A model generated the notes under the pieces. It had not been told where the DNA came from, searched no databases, and saw only the letters and a program-made list of their open reading frames with translations. Made by a program: the position numbers and the translations under genes. Positions 1 to 9,194 of a stretch of 64,000 nucleotides of DNA are shown here, in pieces (position 1 is the stretch's first letter; every line of letters begins with the position of its first letter). The stretch comes from Flavobacterium frigidimaris (GTDB lineage Bacteria > Bacteroidota > Bacteroidia > Flavobacteriales > Flavobacteriaceae), in the NCBI GenBank assembly GCA_900129595.1, contig FQWG01000027.1, positions 1-64,000 on the forward strand. Direction: 5' to 3'.

Positions 1-5
1 GGGTG

Positions 6-35
6 CAAAAGTACCACCTTTATTTACATTTACAA
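6..35 (-). promoter_or_regulatory. Bacteroidota promoter reading left out of the window
   Basis: On the minus strand the sequence reads TTG (33-35), 19 bases, then TACTTTTG (6-13). This fits the Bacteroidota consensus TTTG-N19/20-TAnnTTTG. The gene it serves must lie to the left of base 1 and is not visible. Confidence 0.65.
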
Positions 36-660
36 GACTTTTCATTATATAATTTCAATGTTTTTCGAAACTTTTTCTTAACACTCTGATAACACAATTC
101 TTAGCTTTTGAGCTTTTTTGCCATTTATGGGATTTTTCGCAGGCACTTGTTGTTTTTCGCAATATCGACAATATACCATACTATATATAGGTAAATTTCA
201 CTGGTCTGTTTAACTAGTTTTCAGCTTTTATAAAATCCATTACCTCACCTCAAAGATTATTCACAACGCCACTCTCCTCATATCCTTATTCCCGTCAATC
301 CATTTGATGCAATACCATTTTCAACTATTGTACGGTCGATTTACCTTGTTTATCAATAAAGCAATATTATATACAGCTGCTTCTCGATTGTCAGTATGAA
401 AACGAACATCTATTCTCATCTTTGAATATTATTTCATCACCGCTAAAACTTTCTCCAGTTCAAAAGTGACATCTTTATATATATAAAGATTTATATAAAT
501 CAAAATAGATAATCAAAATATTAATCATTTTAGCCAAATCAGTTATTATGCCGATCAATCTGGTTTTTAACCCATATCCAATCTACAATTACACCAAGAG
601 AAGCAACGGAAGTTTCGCCTTTGAGCTTTATTACTTATCTACAAAAGAAAAAGGAAGAAA
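36..660. other. Gene-poor AT-rich stretch with no supported gene
   Basis: No convincing gene was found here. A 32-codon open frame on the minus strand (ATG at 419, stop at 321) begins MRIDVRFHTDNREAAVYNI. An in-frame-looking fragment ending ELEKVLAVMK lies just upstream of it. Both may be remains of a decayed gene, but neither is recognisable. A short AT repeat (tatatataaag) lies near 478-490. Confidence 0.4.
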
Positions 661-667
661 AAGGAAG

Positions 668-708
668 AAAAAAAAAATCCAAATCCCAATTTTAAGTTGG
701 GATTTGGA
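668..708 (-). terminator. Intrinsic terminator of the SIMPL-domain gene
   Basis: A perfect 12-bp stem (678-689 with 697-708, loop of 7) is followed on the minus strand by a run of T (complement of the A run at 668-677). It lies 26 bases beyond the stop of the minus-strand gene. Confidence 0.85.
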
Positions 709-733
709 CTTTACTATTTTGAATTAATATCGT

Positions 734-1423
734 TTAGTCTAAAATAAAACTTACACTCACGTTTGCAATAACTTCAATCTCTCCAACTGCCAAAGTTTCG
801 TTTGAAGCACCAGCCGAATCCATTGCCATCGATTTCATAGCTGCATACATTGGTTGCGGACGATACACCTGAGTATTATCAGAAATAGTATACGCCTTAC
901 CCACTTTTTGTCCTAAAACCGAAACGTAATCTTCTGCTTTTAGTTTAGCATCTTTTATTGCCAATTTACGAGCTTCTGTTTCAATCTGAGCTAATTTAGA
1001 AGTTTCAAAAGAAACTCTGTCGATACGGTTGATACCTTGCTCAACCAAGCCTTCCATTAATTCATCATATTTAGATAAATCTTTTAATACAATTTCTATT
1101 GTTTGGGTAGCATTGTAACTGGTTTTCTTTTTCTCATAATCGTATTGTGGATTAAGAGCTACTTGTTTTGTTTTGAAATCTGCTGTTGGCACATTCATTT
1201 TTTTGATGAATTTTAAAACTGCATCGATTTTTTCGTCATTTTGCTTTTTGACATCTTTAGCATTATTCCCTTTTGTTTCAACAGTTGCTGAAATACAAAC
1301 CTGATCAGGTGCTACTTTTACTTTCCCTTCCCCGTTTACATTGATTTGAGGAATTTGCTTGGCTTCTTGTGCGTAAGACATAGTCATAAACATGATTGTT
1401 AAAAATAATACTACTTTCTTCAT
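734..1423 (-). CDS. SIMPL-domain (DUF541) secreted protein
   Basis: A 229-residue exported protein. It starts with a signal peptide (MKKVVLFLTIMFMTMSYAQ) and then has one SIMPL/DUF541 domain, recognised from the opening INVNGEGKVKVAPDQVCIS, the central IDRVSFETSKL and the closing VIANVSVSFILD. The start was set at the Met immediately before the signal peptide; a longer reading would place 17 polar residues in front of it. Proteins of this family are periplasmic or surface-linked, and their biochemical role is poorly defined; some are linked to oxidative stress. The rhomboid gene ends 53 bases upstream on the same strand, so the two may be co-transcribed. A strong terminator follows. Confidence 0.85.
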   Translation of the reverse strand: MKKVVLFLTIMFMTMSYAQEAKQIPQINVNGEGKVKVAPDQVCISATVETKGNNAKDVKKQNDEKIDAVLKFIKKMNVPTADFKTKQVALNPQYDYEKKKTSYNATQTIEIVLKDLSKYDELMEGLVEQGINRIDRVSFETSKLAQIETEARKLAIKDAKLKAEDYVSVLGQKVGKAYTISDNTQVYRPQPMYAAMKSMAMDSAGASNETLAVGEIEVIANVSVSFILD

Positions 1424-1476
1424 TTTTGTTATATTTAAATTTGTTTGATAATCGAATTTCAAAAGTTGTGCCAATA

Positions 1477-2115
1477 TTATAATTTGCCCAATTTTGCCAT
1501 TACAAAAAGTATTAAAATAGGAATTGCCAATAGTACTACCATCAAACTGTGATCTACAATCAGGGATGGCTCTTTGATCAAAGTAATCAAATATCCTCCT
1601 ATAGCACCTCCAAAATGTGCTGTGTGTCCAATATTATCATTTTTCGCCCTCATTCCGTAAATTGAATACAATAAATATAAGATTCCAAATAAATACGCCG
1701 GCATTGGTATGACAAAAAAGATTCCTAACATCATGTCCGGCTGTAATAATATTGCAGAATACAAAATTCCTGTCACAGCCCCTGAAGCTCCCACAGCTCT
1801 ATAACTGTAATCATTTTTATGAAAGAGCATCGTAAGCAGGCTTCCAAAAATTAAACTTCCAAAATAAATCAAAACAAAAGAAAAAGTTCCTAACCATTGT
1901 ATGACTACCGGAGCAAAGAACCACAACGTAAGCATATTAAATGCTAAATGCATAATATCAGCATGCAAAAACCCGGATGAAAGCATTCTAATTTGTTCTC
2001 CGGAACGAATACTTCCTACATGAAATTCGTATTTTCTAAAAAAAGCAAGATCATTAAAACCTTTGTAACTAATTACAGCATTAGCTACTATAATCCCTAC
2101 TAAAATGGTATTCAT
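1477..2115 (-). CDS. Rhomboid-family intramembrane serine protease
   Basis: A 212-residue integral membrane protein with the rhomboid signatures in order: HLAFN (His56, Asn60, oxyanion region), GASGAVTG (nucleophile Ser111) and HTAHFGG (catalytic His167). Hydrophobic segments fill the gaps, giving roughly six transmembrane helices. Rhomboids cleave transmembrane substrates within the lipid bilayer. All catalytic residues are present, so it is probably active. The substrate cannot be inferred. It is divergent from the acyltransferase gene at 2228 and lies upstream of the SIMPL gene. Confidence 0.9.
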   Translation of the reverse strand: MNTILVGIIVANAVISYKGFNDLAFFRKYEFHVGSIRSGEQIRMLSSGFLHADIMHLAFNMLTLWFFAPVVIQWLGTFSFVLIYFGSLIFGSLLTMLFHKNDYSYRAVGASGAVTGILYSAILLQPDMMLGIFFVIPMPAYLFGILYLLYSIYGMRAKNDNIGHTAHFGGAIGGYLITLIKEPSLIVDHSLMVVLLAIPILILFVMAKLGKL

Positions 2116-2205
2116 AAAAAATATTTAATGTGAATTGTAAATATAGTCATTCTTAAACATATGTTAGCTTCAAACCAAAATATCGGTGTTTATTCATTTT
2201 TACTT

Positions 2206-2213
2206 TATATTTG
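2206..2213 (+). promoter_or_regulatory. -7 promoter element for the acyltransferase gene
   Basis: TATATTTG matches TAnnTTTG. It sits 14 bases before the ATG at 2228, which argues against any start further upstream. Confidence 0.6.
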
Positions 2214-2227
2214 TAAAAAAAAATTAC

Positions 2228-3100
2228 ATGCAATTTCTCGTTTATATACTGGCCTATCCTTTACTCTGGCTGATCTCTATACTCCCATTTCGATTATTTT
2301 ACTGGTTATCAGATTGTGTCTGTTTTATTATCTACCACATCATTGGATACAGGAGAAAAGTAGTTCGTGAAAACCTTGCGCTTACCTTGCCTCACTTAAG
2401 TAAAACTGAACAGAAACAAATCGAGAAAAAGTTCTATCACCATATGTGTGATATGTTTTTGGAAACGATTAAAACAATGAGTATTTCGCCAGAAGAAATG
2501 GAGAAGCGATTTCGTGTAACGAATATCGAACTTGTAAATGAATATGCTAAAAAAGGCAAAAGTGTCATTCTTGTAGCTTCACATTACGCAAGCTATGAAT
2601 GGCTTTTGACTATTAACCCAAAAATTGATTTTAAGGGTATTGCTGTTTATAAAAAAGTTGCCAATCCTTATTTTGACAAGTTAGTACGAAGAATTCGTTC
2701 AAAATATGACACCGAATTGGTAGAAACAAGAAAAGCGATTCCAACTATGGCACAAAACCAACGTAATGGAATATTGAGTATGTATGGATTAGCGAGTGAC
2801 CAATCTCCTAAACTGGACCGAATTTTTCATTCAATGAAGTTTATGGGCATTGAAGTTCCTGTGCATACAGGCGCCGAAATGCTGGCAAAAAAATACGATC
2901 TGAGTGTGATTTTTGTAAAAGTAAAAAAGGTAGCAAGAGGTTACTATGAAGCAACTTTTGTATCTATTGCTGATAATCCGAATGATTATGAGAACTTTGA
3001 TATTACAGAAAAATACTTAAGGGAAGTTGAAAAACAAATTTATGAAGCTCCTGAATATTATTTATGGACACATAAGAGATGGAAACATCGTGTTGAATAA
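2228..3100 (+). CDS. LpxL/HtrB-like lipid A or lysophospholipid acyltransferase
   Basis: A 290-residue protein with an N-terminal membrane anchor (about residues 4-40, including YILAYPLLWLISILPF) followed by the acyltransferase domain. The HX4E catalytic motif is visible as SHYASYEW (His119, Glu124). LpxL-family enzymes move an acyl chain from acyl-ACP to the lipid A precursor at the inner membrane. In Bacteroidota the same fold is also used for other lipids, so the exact acceptor is uncertain. The start was chosen at 2228 because a promoter element ends at 2213, inside any longer reading. It is convergent with glmM, and a shared bidirectional terminator lies between them. Confidence 0.85.
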   Translation: MQFLVYILAYPLLWLISILPFRLFYWLSDCVCFIIYHIIGYRRKVVRENLALTLPHLSKTEQKQIEKKFYHHMCDMFLETIKTMSISPEEMEKRFRVTNIELVNEYAKKGKSVILVASHYASYEWLLTINPKIDFKGIAVYKKVANPYFDKLVRRIRSKYDTELVETRKAIPTMAQNQRNGILSMYGLASDQSPKLDRIFHSMKFMGIEVPVHTGAEMLAKKYDLSVIFVKVKKVARGYYEATFVSIADNPNDYENFDITEKYLREVEKQIYEAPEYYLWTHKRWKHRVE

Positions 3101-3113
3101 ATAATCACAAAAA

Positions 3114-3152
3114 AAAATACCTCTTTCAAAATTAATGAAAGAGGTATTTTTT
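3114..3152. terminator. Bidirectional terminator between acyltransferase gene and glmM
   Basis: A perfect 15-bp inverted repeat (3114-3128 with 3136-3150) has A and T runs on either side. It lies between convergent genes and should stop transcription from both. Confidence 0.9.
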
Positions 3153-3173
3153 TTGTAACTGAATTACTAAAAA

Positions 3174-4562
3174 TTAGATTCCGGCAATTGCTTTTATTTC
3201 ATCTATAATTCGAAGTGCCAAAACATCTGCTTTTTCCTGAGATGGAGCTTCTGTATAAATTCTGATGATTGGTTCTGTATTCGATTTTCTCAAATGCACC
3301 CATTCTGTAGCAAAATCAATTTTCACACCATCAATCGTTGTGATGTCTTCATTTTTGTATTTTCCTGTCATTGCAACCAAAATCGCATCAACATCTATCT
3401 GAGGCGTTAATTCAATTTTGTTTTTACTCATATAATATTCCGGATAGGAAGCGCGCAAAGCCGAAACCGAGATCTTTTTGTTGGCCAAATGCGTCAGAAA
3501 CAACGCTACACCTACCAAACTATCTCTTCCGTAATGAGATTCCGGATAGATAATTCCACCATTTCCCTCACCACCAATAATTGCATTATTTTTTTTCATC
3601 AGTTCCACAACGTTCACCTCACCGACAGCACTGGCTTCATATTTTCCGCCATGAGCAACTGTTACATCTCTCAAAGCACGTGATGACGACATATTCGAAA
3701 CTGTATTTCCCGGCGTTTTACCCAAAACATAATCGGCGCAAGCCACTAATGTATATTCTTCTCCAAACATTTCTCCGTCTTCGCAAATAAAAGCCAAACG
3801 ATCAACATCAGGATCCACCACTACACCCAGATCCGCTTTTTCTTTTACCACCAACTCAGAAATATCAGTTAAGTGTTCTTTTAAAGGTTCCGGATTGTGA
3901 GGGAAATGTCCGTTTGGTTCACAGTATAATTTTACAACTTCAACCCCCATTAATTCTAATAACCTAGGAATAATGATTCCTCCGGATGAATTTACACCAT
4001 CAACAACCACTTTAAATTTTGCCGCTTTTACCGCATCAACATCTACTAAAGACAAATTTAAAACCTCGTCGATATGAATATCCATATAGGCATCATTCAC
4101 AGTGATTTCGCCTAAACTATCCACATCAGAGAAATCGAAGGCTTCTGCTTCAGCAATTTCTAGAATCTTCGCTCCTTCGTCTCCACTTAAAAACTCTCCT
4201 TTTGCGTTCAGTAATTTTAAGGCATTCCATTGTTTTGGATTATGAGAAGCTGTTAAAATAATTCCTCCATCTGCTTTTTCTAACGGAACAGCAACCTCTA
4301 CAGTTGGCGTTGTAGAAAGACCAAGATCAATTACGTTAATTCCTAAACCTACTAAAGTATTTACAACAAGATTATGAATCATTGGTCCGGAAATTCTGGC
4401 ATCGCGACCAATTACAACCGTTAATTTTTCTTTTGAAGTATTATTTTTCAGAAAAGTACCGTATGCTGATGCAAATTTTACAGCATCAACAGGAGTCAGG
4501 TTATCTCCTACTTTTCCACCAATTGTTCCTCGTATTCCTGATATCGATTTTATTAAAGTCAT
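3174..4562 (-). CDS. glmM: Phosphoglucosamine mutase
   Basis: A 462-residue alpha-D-phosphohexomutase that interconverts glucosamine-6-phosphate and glucosamine-1-phosphate on the way to UDP-GlcNAc, for peptidoglycan and LPS. Four family signatures are visible in order: the phosphoserine loop TASHNP (Ser106), the metal loop DPDVDRLAF, the sugar-binding GGEGNGGI and the phosphate-binding RKSNTEPIIRIY. The opening SISGIRGTIGG is also typical. GlmM is preferred over phosphomannomutase because the length and the SGIRGTIGG opening fit the Bacteroidota GlmM type, though substrate cannot be proved by motif. Monocistronic context with its own -7 element upstream. Confidence 0.9.
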   Translation of the reverse strand: MTLIKSISGIRGTIGGKVGDNLTPVDAVKFASAYGTFLKNNTSKEKLTVVIGRDARISGPMIHNLVVNTLVGLGINVIDLGLSTTPTVEVAVPLEKADGGIILTASHNPKQWNALKLLNAKGEFLSGDEGAKILEIAEAEAFDFSDVDSLGEITVNDAYMDIHIDEVLNLSLVDVDAVKAAKFKVVVDGVNSSGGIIIPRLLELMGVEVVKLYCEPNGHFPHNPEPLKEHLTDISELVVKEKADLGVVVDPDVDRLAFICEDGEMFGEEYTLVACADYVLGKTPGNTVSNMSSSRALRDVTVAHGGKYEASAVGEVNVVELMKKNNAIIGGEGNGGIIYPESHYGRDSLVGVALFLTHLANKKISVSALRASYPEYYMSKNKIELTPQIDVDAILVAMTGKYKNEDITTIDGVKIDFATEWVHLRKSNTEPIIRIYTEAPSQEKADVLALRIIDEIKAIAGI

Positions 4563-4587
4563 TTTTGTGAGTTATGGTTACCAGCTA

Positions 4588-4595
4588 CAAATATA
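4588..4595 (-). promoter_or_regulatory. -7 promoter element for glmM
   Basis: On the minus strand TATATTTG lies 25 bases before the glmM ATG and matches TAnnTTTG. Confidence 0.55.
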
Positions 4596-4724
4596 GAAAA
4601 GTTACTAAGGTTCTTACTTGCTAAGTCTCTAAGATTTTTAAAATATCATAAAAAAATTGCCTGGATTTTAATAATAGTAACATTATAAGGTGCATAATTG
4701 CGTAAACCGATATCAAAAAGTTTT

Positions 4725-4850
4725 CATACTTTTACTAAAATAAACTTAGTGAATTAGATACGTAAAGCCTTAGTAACTGTAAAAACATACTTTTTACTAA
4801 AATCAACTTAGGAGCTTTAGTACCTGAAAAGCTTAGCAACTCAAAAAAAA
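4725..4850. repeat. Diverged tandem duplication upstream of the ACP phosphodiesterase gene
   Basis: Two imperfect copies with a period of about 61 bases, the first beginning at catacttttac (4725) and the second at catacttttta (4786). Each runs through an aaacttag/caacttag block to a cttag-aact block. The second copy ends at the start codon, so the duplication covers the likely leader region. Confidence 0.5.
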
Positions 4851-5435
4851 ATGAATTTCCTAGCCCACATCTATTTGTCCGGAGATAATGATTTAATCAA
4901 AATTGGCAATTTTATGGCTGATGGAATTCGCGGAAAACAATTTGAAAATTTTCCCGAAGAAGTTCAAAAAGGCATTATTTTGCATCGGTCGATAGATACT
5001 TACACGGATTCGCATGCTATTTTCAGACAAAGCACCAAACGTTTACATGAAAAATACCATCATTATGCCGGTGTGATTGTAGATATTATCTACGATCATT
5101 TTCTGGCTAAAAACTGGGAGAAATATTCAGATGAAAAATTAGAAAAGTTCATTAATCGATTTTACAGATCTTTGCATGAAAACTATCCTGTTTTAAGCGA
5201 AAAAACACAAGATTTAATGCCTTATATGATCAAACAAAACTGGCTTTTAAGTTATCAGACTATAGAAGGAATTCGCAATATTTTAACCCAAATGGATCGC
5301 AGGTCTAAAAATCTTTCCAAAATGCAGTTTGCAAGTGAAGAATTAGTAGAATTCTATACCGAATTTGAACAGGAATTTACTTTGTTTTTTGAGGATCTCA
5401 AACAGCACTCCAAACAAAAATTACTCACTTTATAA
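4851..5435 (+). CDS. acpH: Acyl carrier protein phosphodiesterase (AcpH family, DUF479)
   Basis: A 194-residue cytosolic protein of the AcpH family, which removes the 4'-phosphopantetheine arm from holo-ACP. The family opening MNFLAHIYLS is intact, and the acidic/histidine residues typical of the fold follow (GNFMADGIRG, ILHRSIDTYTDSH). Length matches the family. Ends 40 bases before ggt on the same strand, so the two may share a transcript, although no functional link is obvious. The enzyme activity is inferred from E. coli AcpH; distant members may act on other phosphodiesters. Confidence 0.85.
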   Translation: MNFLAHIYLSGDNDLIKIGNFMADGIRGKQFENFPEEVQKGIILHRSIDTYTDSHAIFRQSTKRLHEKYHHYAGVIVDIIYDHFLAKNWEKYSDEKLEKFINRFYRSLHENYPVLSEKTQDLMPYMIKQNWLLSYQTIEGIRNILTQMDRRSKNLSKMQFASEELVEFYTEFEQEFTLFFEDLKQHSKQKLLTL

Positions 5436-5475
5436 AATCTGCCAGATTCTATAAAATAAAATCAAGATACTCTTT

Positions 5476-7158
5476 ATGAAAAAAATAGCGCTTTTATTCG
5501 GCTTTATTTCTATTTATAGTTTTGCACAACAAACTACAAAACCAACCGGATTAGTAGCAACAAAAGCCATGGTTGTTTCGGCACGTCAGGAAGCTTCAAA
5601 AGTTGGTGCTGAGATTATACAAAAAGGCGGAAATGCTTTTGATGCCATGGTGGCCACTGAACTTGCTCTTGCTGTTGCCTATCCGTACGCAGGAAATCTT
5701 GGCGGAGGAGGATTTATGGTCTATAGAAAAGCAAATGGTGAAGTAGGATCTCTAGATTATCGCGAAAAAGCACCATTGGCAGCAACAAAAGATATGTTTC
5801 TGGATAAAGAAGGAAATGTTATAAAAGGCAAAAGTACTGAAACAGCTTTAGCAATTGGTGTTCCCGGAACTATTGCCGGAGTATTTGCCGTACACACAAA
5901 ATTAGGTTCCCTACCTATGTCTGAAATTTTGAAACCTGTGATTGCTTTAGCAGAAAGAGGTGTTATTGTAACCAAAAAACAAGAAAAAAGACTTCAGGAT
6001 TATCACGATGTTATTGTAAAAATAAATGGTCCAAATACATTATTGGCCGGTAATTTTAAAGAAAATGACACCATCAAATATCCTGCACTTGCCAATACAT
6101 TGAAACGAATTTCGAAAAACGGAAGAAATGAATTTTATAAAGGTGAAACAGGCAAAACTTTAGTTAAATATATCCAGAAAAAAGGCGGAATTATAACGCT
6201 TAAAGATTTGGAGAAATACGAAGCAAAATGGAGAAAACCATTACAGTTTAATTATAAAGATTTAAAAATCACTTCGATGTCACCTCCCAGCAGTGGTGGA
6301 ATTTGTCTGGCACAGATCATGAAAATGATTGCGCCTTATGATTTATCAAAAATGGGACATAATAGTGAAGAAGCTATTCAGGTAATTGTAGAAGCTGAAA
6401 GAAGGGCTTATGCAGACAGAAGTCAGTTTTTAGGTGATCCTGATTTTGTGAAAATCCCAATAAACGGATTGTTATCTGATTCTTATTTAAAGGAAAGAAT
6501 GTCAAGTTTTGACGTAAAAAAAGCGAGTTTATCATCTGAAATAAAGGAAGGCAAAATAAGTTTTAACGAAAGTACAGAAACCACACATTATTCAATAGTA
6601 GATGCACAAGGAAATGCGGTTGCTGCAACCACAACACTTAATGATGGTTACGGATCGAAGTATTATTGTGATGAATTAGGATTTTTCCTAAACAACGAAA
6701 TGGATGATTTTAGTGCCAAACCGGGATCTCCGAACATGTTTGGCTTAGTAGGAAACGAAGCGAATAGTATTGCTCCGCAAAAAAGAATGTTAAGTTCAAT
6801 GACGCCAACAATTGTCGAGAAAAACGGAAAACTGTTTATGGTAGTTGGTTCTCCAGGTGGATCGACCATTATTACCAGTGTATTACAAGCTATTCTGAAT
6901 GTTTACGAATACAACCTTAGTATGCAGGATGCTGTAAACGCGCCGCGTTTTCACCATCAATGGTTACCGGATTTAATTACATTCGAACCAAATGCTTTTG
7001 ACAAAATCACCATAGATAAACTAAAAGCAAAAGGATATTTGATCAATGAAAAAACGACACCTGTAATTGGTAAGTTAGACTGTATTTTAGTTTTGCCGGA
7101 CAGCACTCTTGAAGGTGGTGCTGATTTTCGCGGAGACGATACTGCTGTTGGTTTTTAA
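5476..7158 (+). CDS. ggt: Gamma-glutamyltransferase
   Basis: A 560-residue exported enzyme with a signal peptide (MKKIALLFGFISIYSFAQ). It is made as a proenzyme and cuts itself before the catalytic threonine, here Thr369 in TETTHYSIV, to give large and small subunits. The conserved GGNAFDAMVA near the N-terminus, SPPSSGGI and the GSPGGSTII near the C-terminus are all present. It hydrolyses or transfers the gamma-glutamyl group of glutathione in the periplasm, allowing cysteine and glutamate salvage. Length and order are normal for the family. Confidence 0.95.
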   Translation: MKKIALLFGFISIYSFAQQTTKPTGLVATKAMVVSARQEASKVGAEIIQKGGNAFDAMVATELALAVAYPYAGNLGGGGFMVYRKANGEVGSLDYREKAPLAATKDMFLDKEGNVIKGKSTETALAIGVPGTIAGVFAVHTKLGSLPMSEILKPVIALAERGVIVTKKQEKRLQDYHDVIVKINGPNTLLAGNFKENDTIKYPALANTLKRISKNGRNEFYKGETGKTLVKYIQKKGGIITLKDLEKYEAKWRKPLQFNYKDLKITSMSPPSSGGICLAQIMKMIAPYDLSKMGHNSEEAIQVIVEAERRAYADRSQFLGDPDFVKIPINGLLSDSYLKERMSSFDVKKASLSSEIKEGKISFNESTETTHYSIVDAQGNAVAATTTLNDGYGSKYYCDELGFFLNNEMDDFSAKPGSPNMFGLVGNEANSIAPQKRMLSSMTPTIVEKNGKLFMVVGSPGGSTIITSVLQAILNVYEYNLSMQDAVNAPRFHHQWLPDLITFEPNAFDKITIDKLKAKGYLINEKTTPVIGKLDCILVLPDSTLEGGADFRGDDTAVGF

Positions 7159-7211
7159 ATTAAAAAAGCAGATTTATCGGTAAATGTCATACAAATTTAA
7201 ATGTTAAAAGC

Positions 7212-7219
7212 TAAATTTG
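7212..7219 (+). promoter_or_regulatory. -7 promoter element for the ClC gene
   Basis: TAAATTTG matches TAnnTTTG and lies 25 bases before the ATG at 7245. Confidence 0.55.
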
Positions 7220-7244
7220 CACTATACCTAACTTTTACAACAGA

Positions 7245-9029
7245 ATGCTAAAAAAATATTTTAGAAGACTAGAAAGCATTATTGCTTTGGCTCAATCATT
7301 AATGACTCCAAAGCAGTTTATTTTTTTATCAAGTGTTTTAATTGGTGTTTCCTGCTCTTTGGCTGTAATTGTTCTAAAAACTTTTGCCCATAGTGTTTTC
7401 TCCTTTGCGACTTATATCAATGGTATTCTGAAATTAAGTTTTATCAACAGTATTCTTCCTATTGTGGGAATCCTACTAACTGTGTTTGTTGTAAAACGAA
7501 TTCTTAATGGAAGCATCGAAAAAGGGACTTCTCAAATTTTATATGCTGTTGCAAAAAAAGCAAGTATTATTCCGAGAAAACAAATGTATGCGCAAATTGT
7601 CACGAGCTCCTTAACAGTAGGTTTAGGAGGTTCAGCAGGTTTAGAGAGTCCTATTGTGATTACTGGTGCCGCATTTGGATCTAATTTTGCTCAAAATTAC
7701 AAATTACCTTATAAAGACAGAACCTTACTTATTGGCTGTGGTGTTGCCGCCGGAATTTCTGCAGCATTTAATGCTCCCATTGCCGGTGTTCTTTTTGCTA
7801 TTGAAGTCTTGCTGGTCGATGTCAGCATTTCTGCCTTTACACCAATTATGATTTCTGCCGCCACCGGTGCGTTGGTTTCTGCCATCGTATTAGACGAAAG
7901 TATTTTATTGTCTTTCAGAAAACAGGAAGCTTTTAATTATCATAATATTCCGTTTTATGTTTTACTTGGAGTATTGACAGGTTTTATAGCAGTCTATTAT
8001 GCGAGAAACTTCCAGAGAGTTGAACATTATTTTTCTAACTTAAAAGTTGGTCCTTACAGAAAAGCACTAATTGGTTCTTCATTATTGGCCTTACTTATTT
8101 TTATATTTCCAACACTTTTTGGAGAGGGTTATGAAAGTATCAAAACCTTGTCTGAAAGTGATCCCGGAAAACTATTAGACAATACTTTATTTGCTGATTT
8201 CAGAGACAATCAATGGGTATTACTTCTGTTTGTTGGATGCACCATGATGGTAAAAGTATTTGCTTCGGGATTGACCCTTGGAAGCGGTGGAAATGGAGGT
8301 AATTTTGCTCCGTCTTTATTCTTAGGTTCTTATTTAGGATATTTCTTTTCAAAGTTTATTACTCTTATAGGTTTATCAAAATTGCCTATCAGTAACTTTA
8401 CCATGGTGGGAATGGCTGGTATTTTGAGCGGCTTGTTTCACGCACCACTTACCGCAATTTTCTTAATTGCTGAAATTACAGGAGGTTATAGTTTAATGAT
8501 CCCCCTTATGATTGTTTCGTCAATAAGTTTTGCTATTTCTAAACGTTTTGAGAAATACTCTCTTGATGTAAAAGGCCTTGCCAAAAAAGGCCATGCTTTT
8601 ACAAGTAATAAAGATTCAAACATTCTCTCTACCCTGGATATCGACACTATCATACAAACCGATTATTTAACGGTTCATCCGGAGGAAAACCTGAGTAAAC
8701 TAGTTGATCTTATCTCACATTCCAATCAGGTTGTTTTTGCCGTGGTTGACAATGATAAGAATCTTGTTGGCATTGTTCATTTTAATGATATTAGGGAAAT
8801 TATCTTCAACTCATATCAGGTAAAATATACGCTGATCAAAGATGTCATGAAAACGCCATTGGCGACTATTTCATCGAATGATAGTATGGAAATTGTGATG
8901 AGTAAATTCGAAAAATCAAAATCAGCCTTTCTTCCTGTTCTGCGAAATGACAAATATTTTGGTTTTATCTCAAAATCTATAGCACTCGAAGCGTATCGAA
9001 TGAAATTGAGGTCTATGACTATTGAGTAG
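7245..9029 (+). CDS. ClC-family chloride channel/antiporter with CBS domains
   Basis: A 594-residue inner-membrane protein. The ClC pore region occupies about residues 20-440 with the anion-binding motifs GGSAGLESP (the gating glutamate is conserved), AAFNAPIAGVLFAIE and GGNGGNFAPSLFLG. The C-terminal part (about 465-590) holds two CBS domains, seen as IIQTDYLTVHP and DVMKTPLATISS, which in this family bind nucleotides and tune transport. The gating glutamate is compatible with either H+/Cl- exchange or channel activity; the sequence alone does not decide. It has its own promoter and ends before a terminator hairpin. Confidence 0.92.
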   Translation: MLKKYFRRLESIIALAQSLMTPKQFIFLSSVLIGVSCSLAVIVLKTFAHSVFSFATYINGILKLSFINSILPIVGILLTVFVVKRILNGSIEKGTSQILYAVAKKASIIPRKQMYAQIVTSSLTVGLGGSAGLESPIVITGAAFGSNFAQNYKLPYKDRTLLIGCGVAAGISAAFNAPIAGVLFAIEVLLVDVSISAFTPIMISAATGALVSAIVLDESILLSFRKQEAFNYHNIPFYVLLGVLTGFIAVYYARNFQRVEHYFSNLKVGPYRKALIGSSLLALLIFIFPTLFGEGYESIKTLSESDPGKLLDNTLFADFRDNQWVLLLFVGCTMMVKVFASGLTLGSGGNGGNFAPSLFLGSYLGYFFSKFITLIGLSKLPISNFTMVGMAGILSGLFHAPLTAIFLIAEITGGYSLMIPLMIVSSISFAISKRFEKYSLDVKGLAKKGHAFTSNKDSNILSTLDIDTIIQTDYLTVHPEENLSKLVDLISHSNQVVFAVVDNDKNLVGIVHFNDIREIIFNSYQVKYTLIKDVMKTPLATISSNDSMEIVMSKFEKSKSAFLPVLRNDKYFGFISKSIALEAYRMKLRSMTIE

Positions 9030-9087
9030 CTTTAAGTACACCACCAAAGAAGCCATCGAAGAATATATGAATACAAGAAAAAGAAAA

Positions 9088-9112
9088 CGCTAACTCAGGT
9101 TAGCGCTATTTT
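9088..9112 (+). terminator. Terminator after the ClC gene
   Basis: Seven-bp stem (9088-9094 with 9099-9105, loop tcag) followed by the T-rich ctattttgtt. Confidence 0.6.
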
Positions 9113-9170
9113 GTTACTAATTGTAACATAAAGTTTTGCTATCGAGCACAAAAAGAACAAATCAAAGTGG

Positions 9171-9178
9171 TAACTTTG
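9171..9178 (+). promoter_or_regulatory. -7 promoter element for uvrA
   Basis: TAACTTTG matches TAnnTTTG and lies 16 bases before the ATG at 9195. It makes an upstream TTG at 9183 unlikely as the start. Confidence 0.6.
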
Positions 9179-9194
9179 CGTTTTGCTCAAAATT

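Noticed and set aside
321-419. 32-codon minus-strand frame MRIDVRFHTDNREAAVYNI
   Set aside because: Too short to judge, no known motif and no clear promoter or downstream terminator; listed only as part of the gene-poor stretch.
9037-9093. Short frame ending TTKEAIEEYMNTRKRKR, reminiscent of a transposase end
   Set aside because: Only about 18 codons, no inverted repeats or further transposase sequence nearby; it could be chance.
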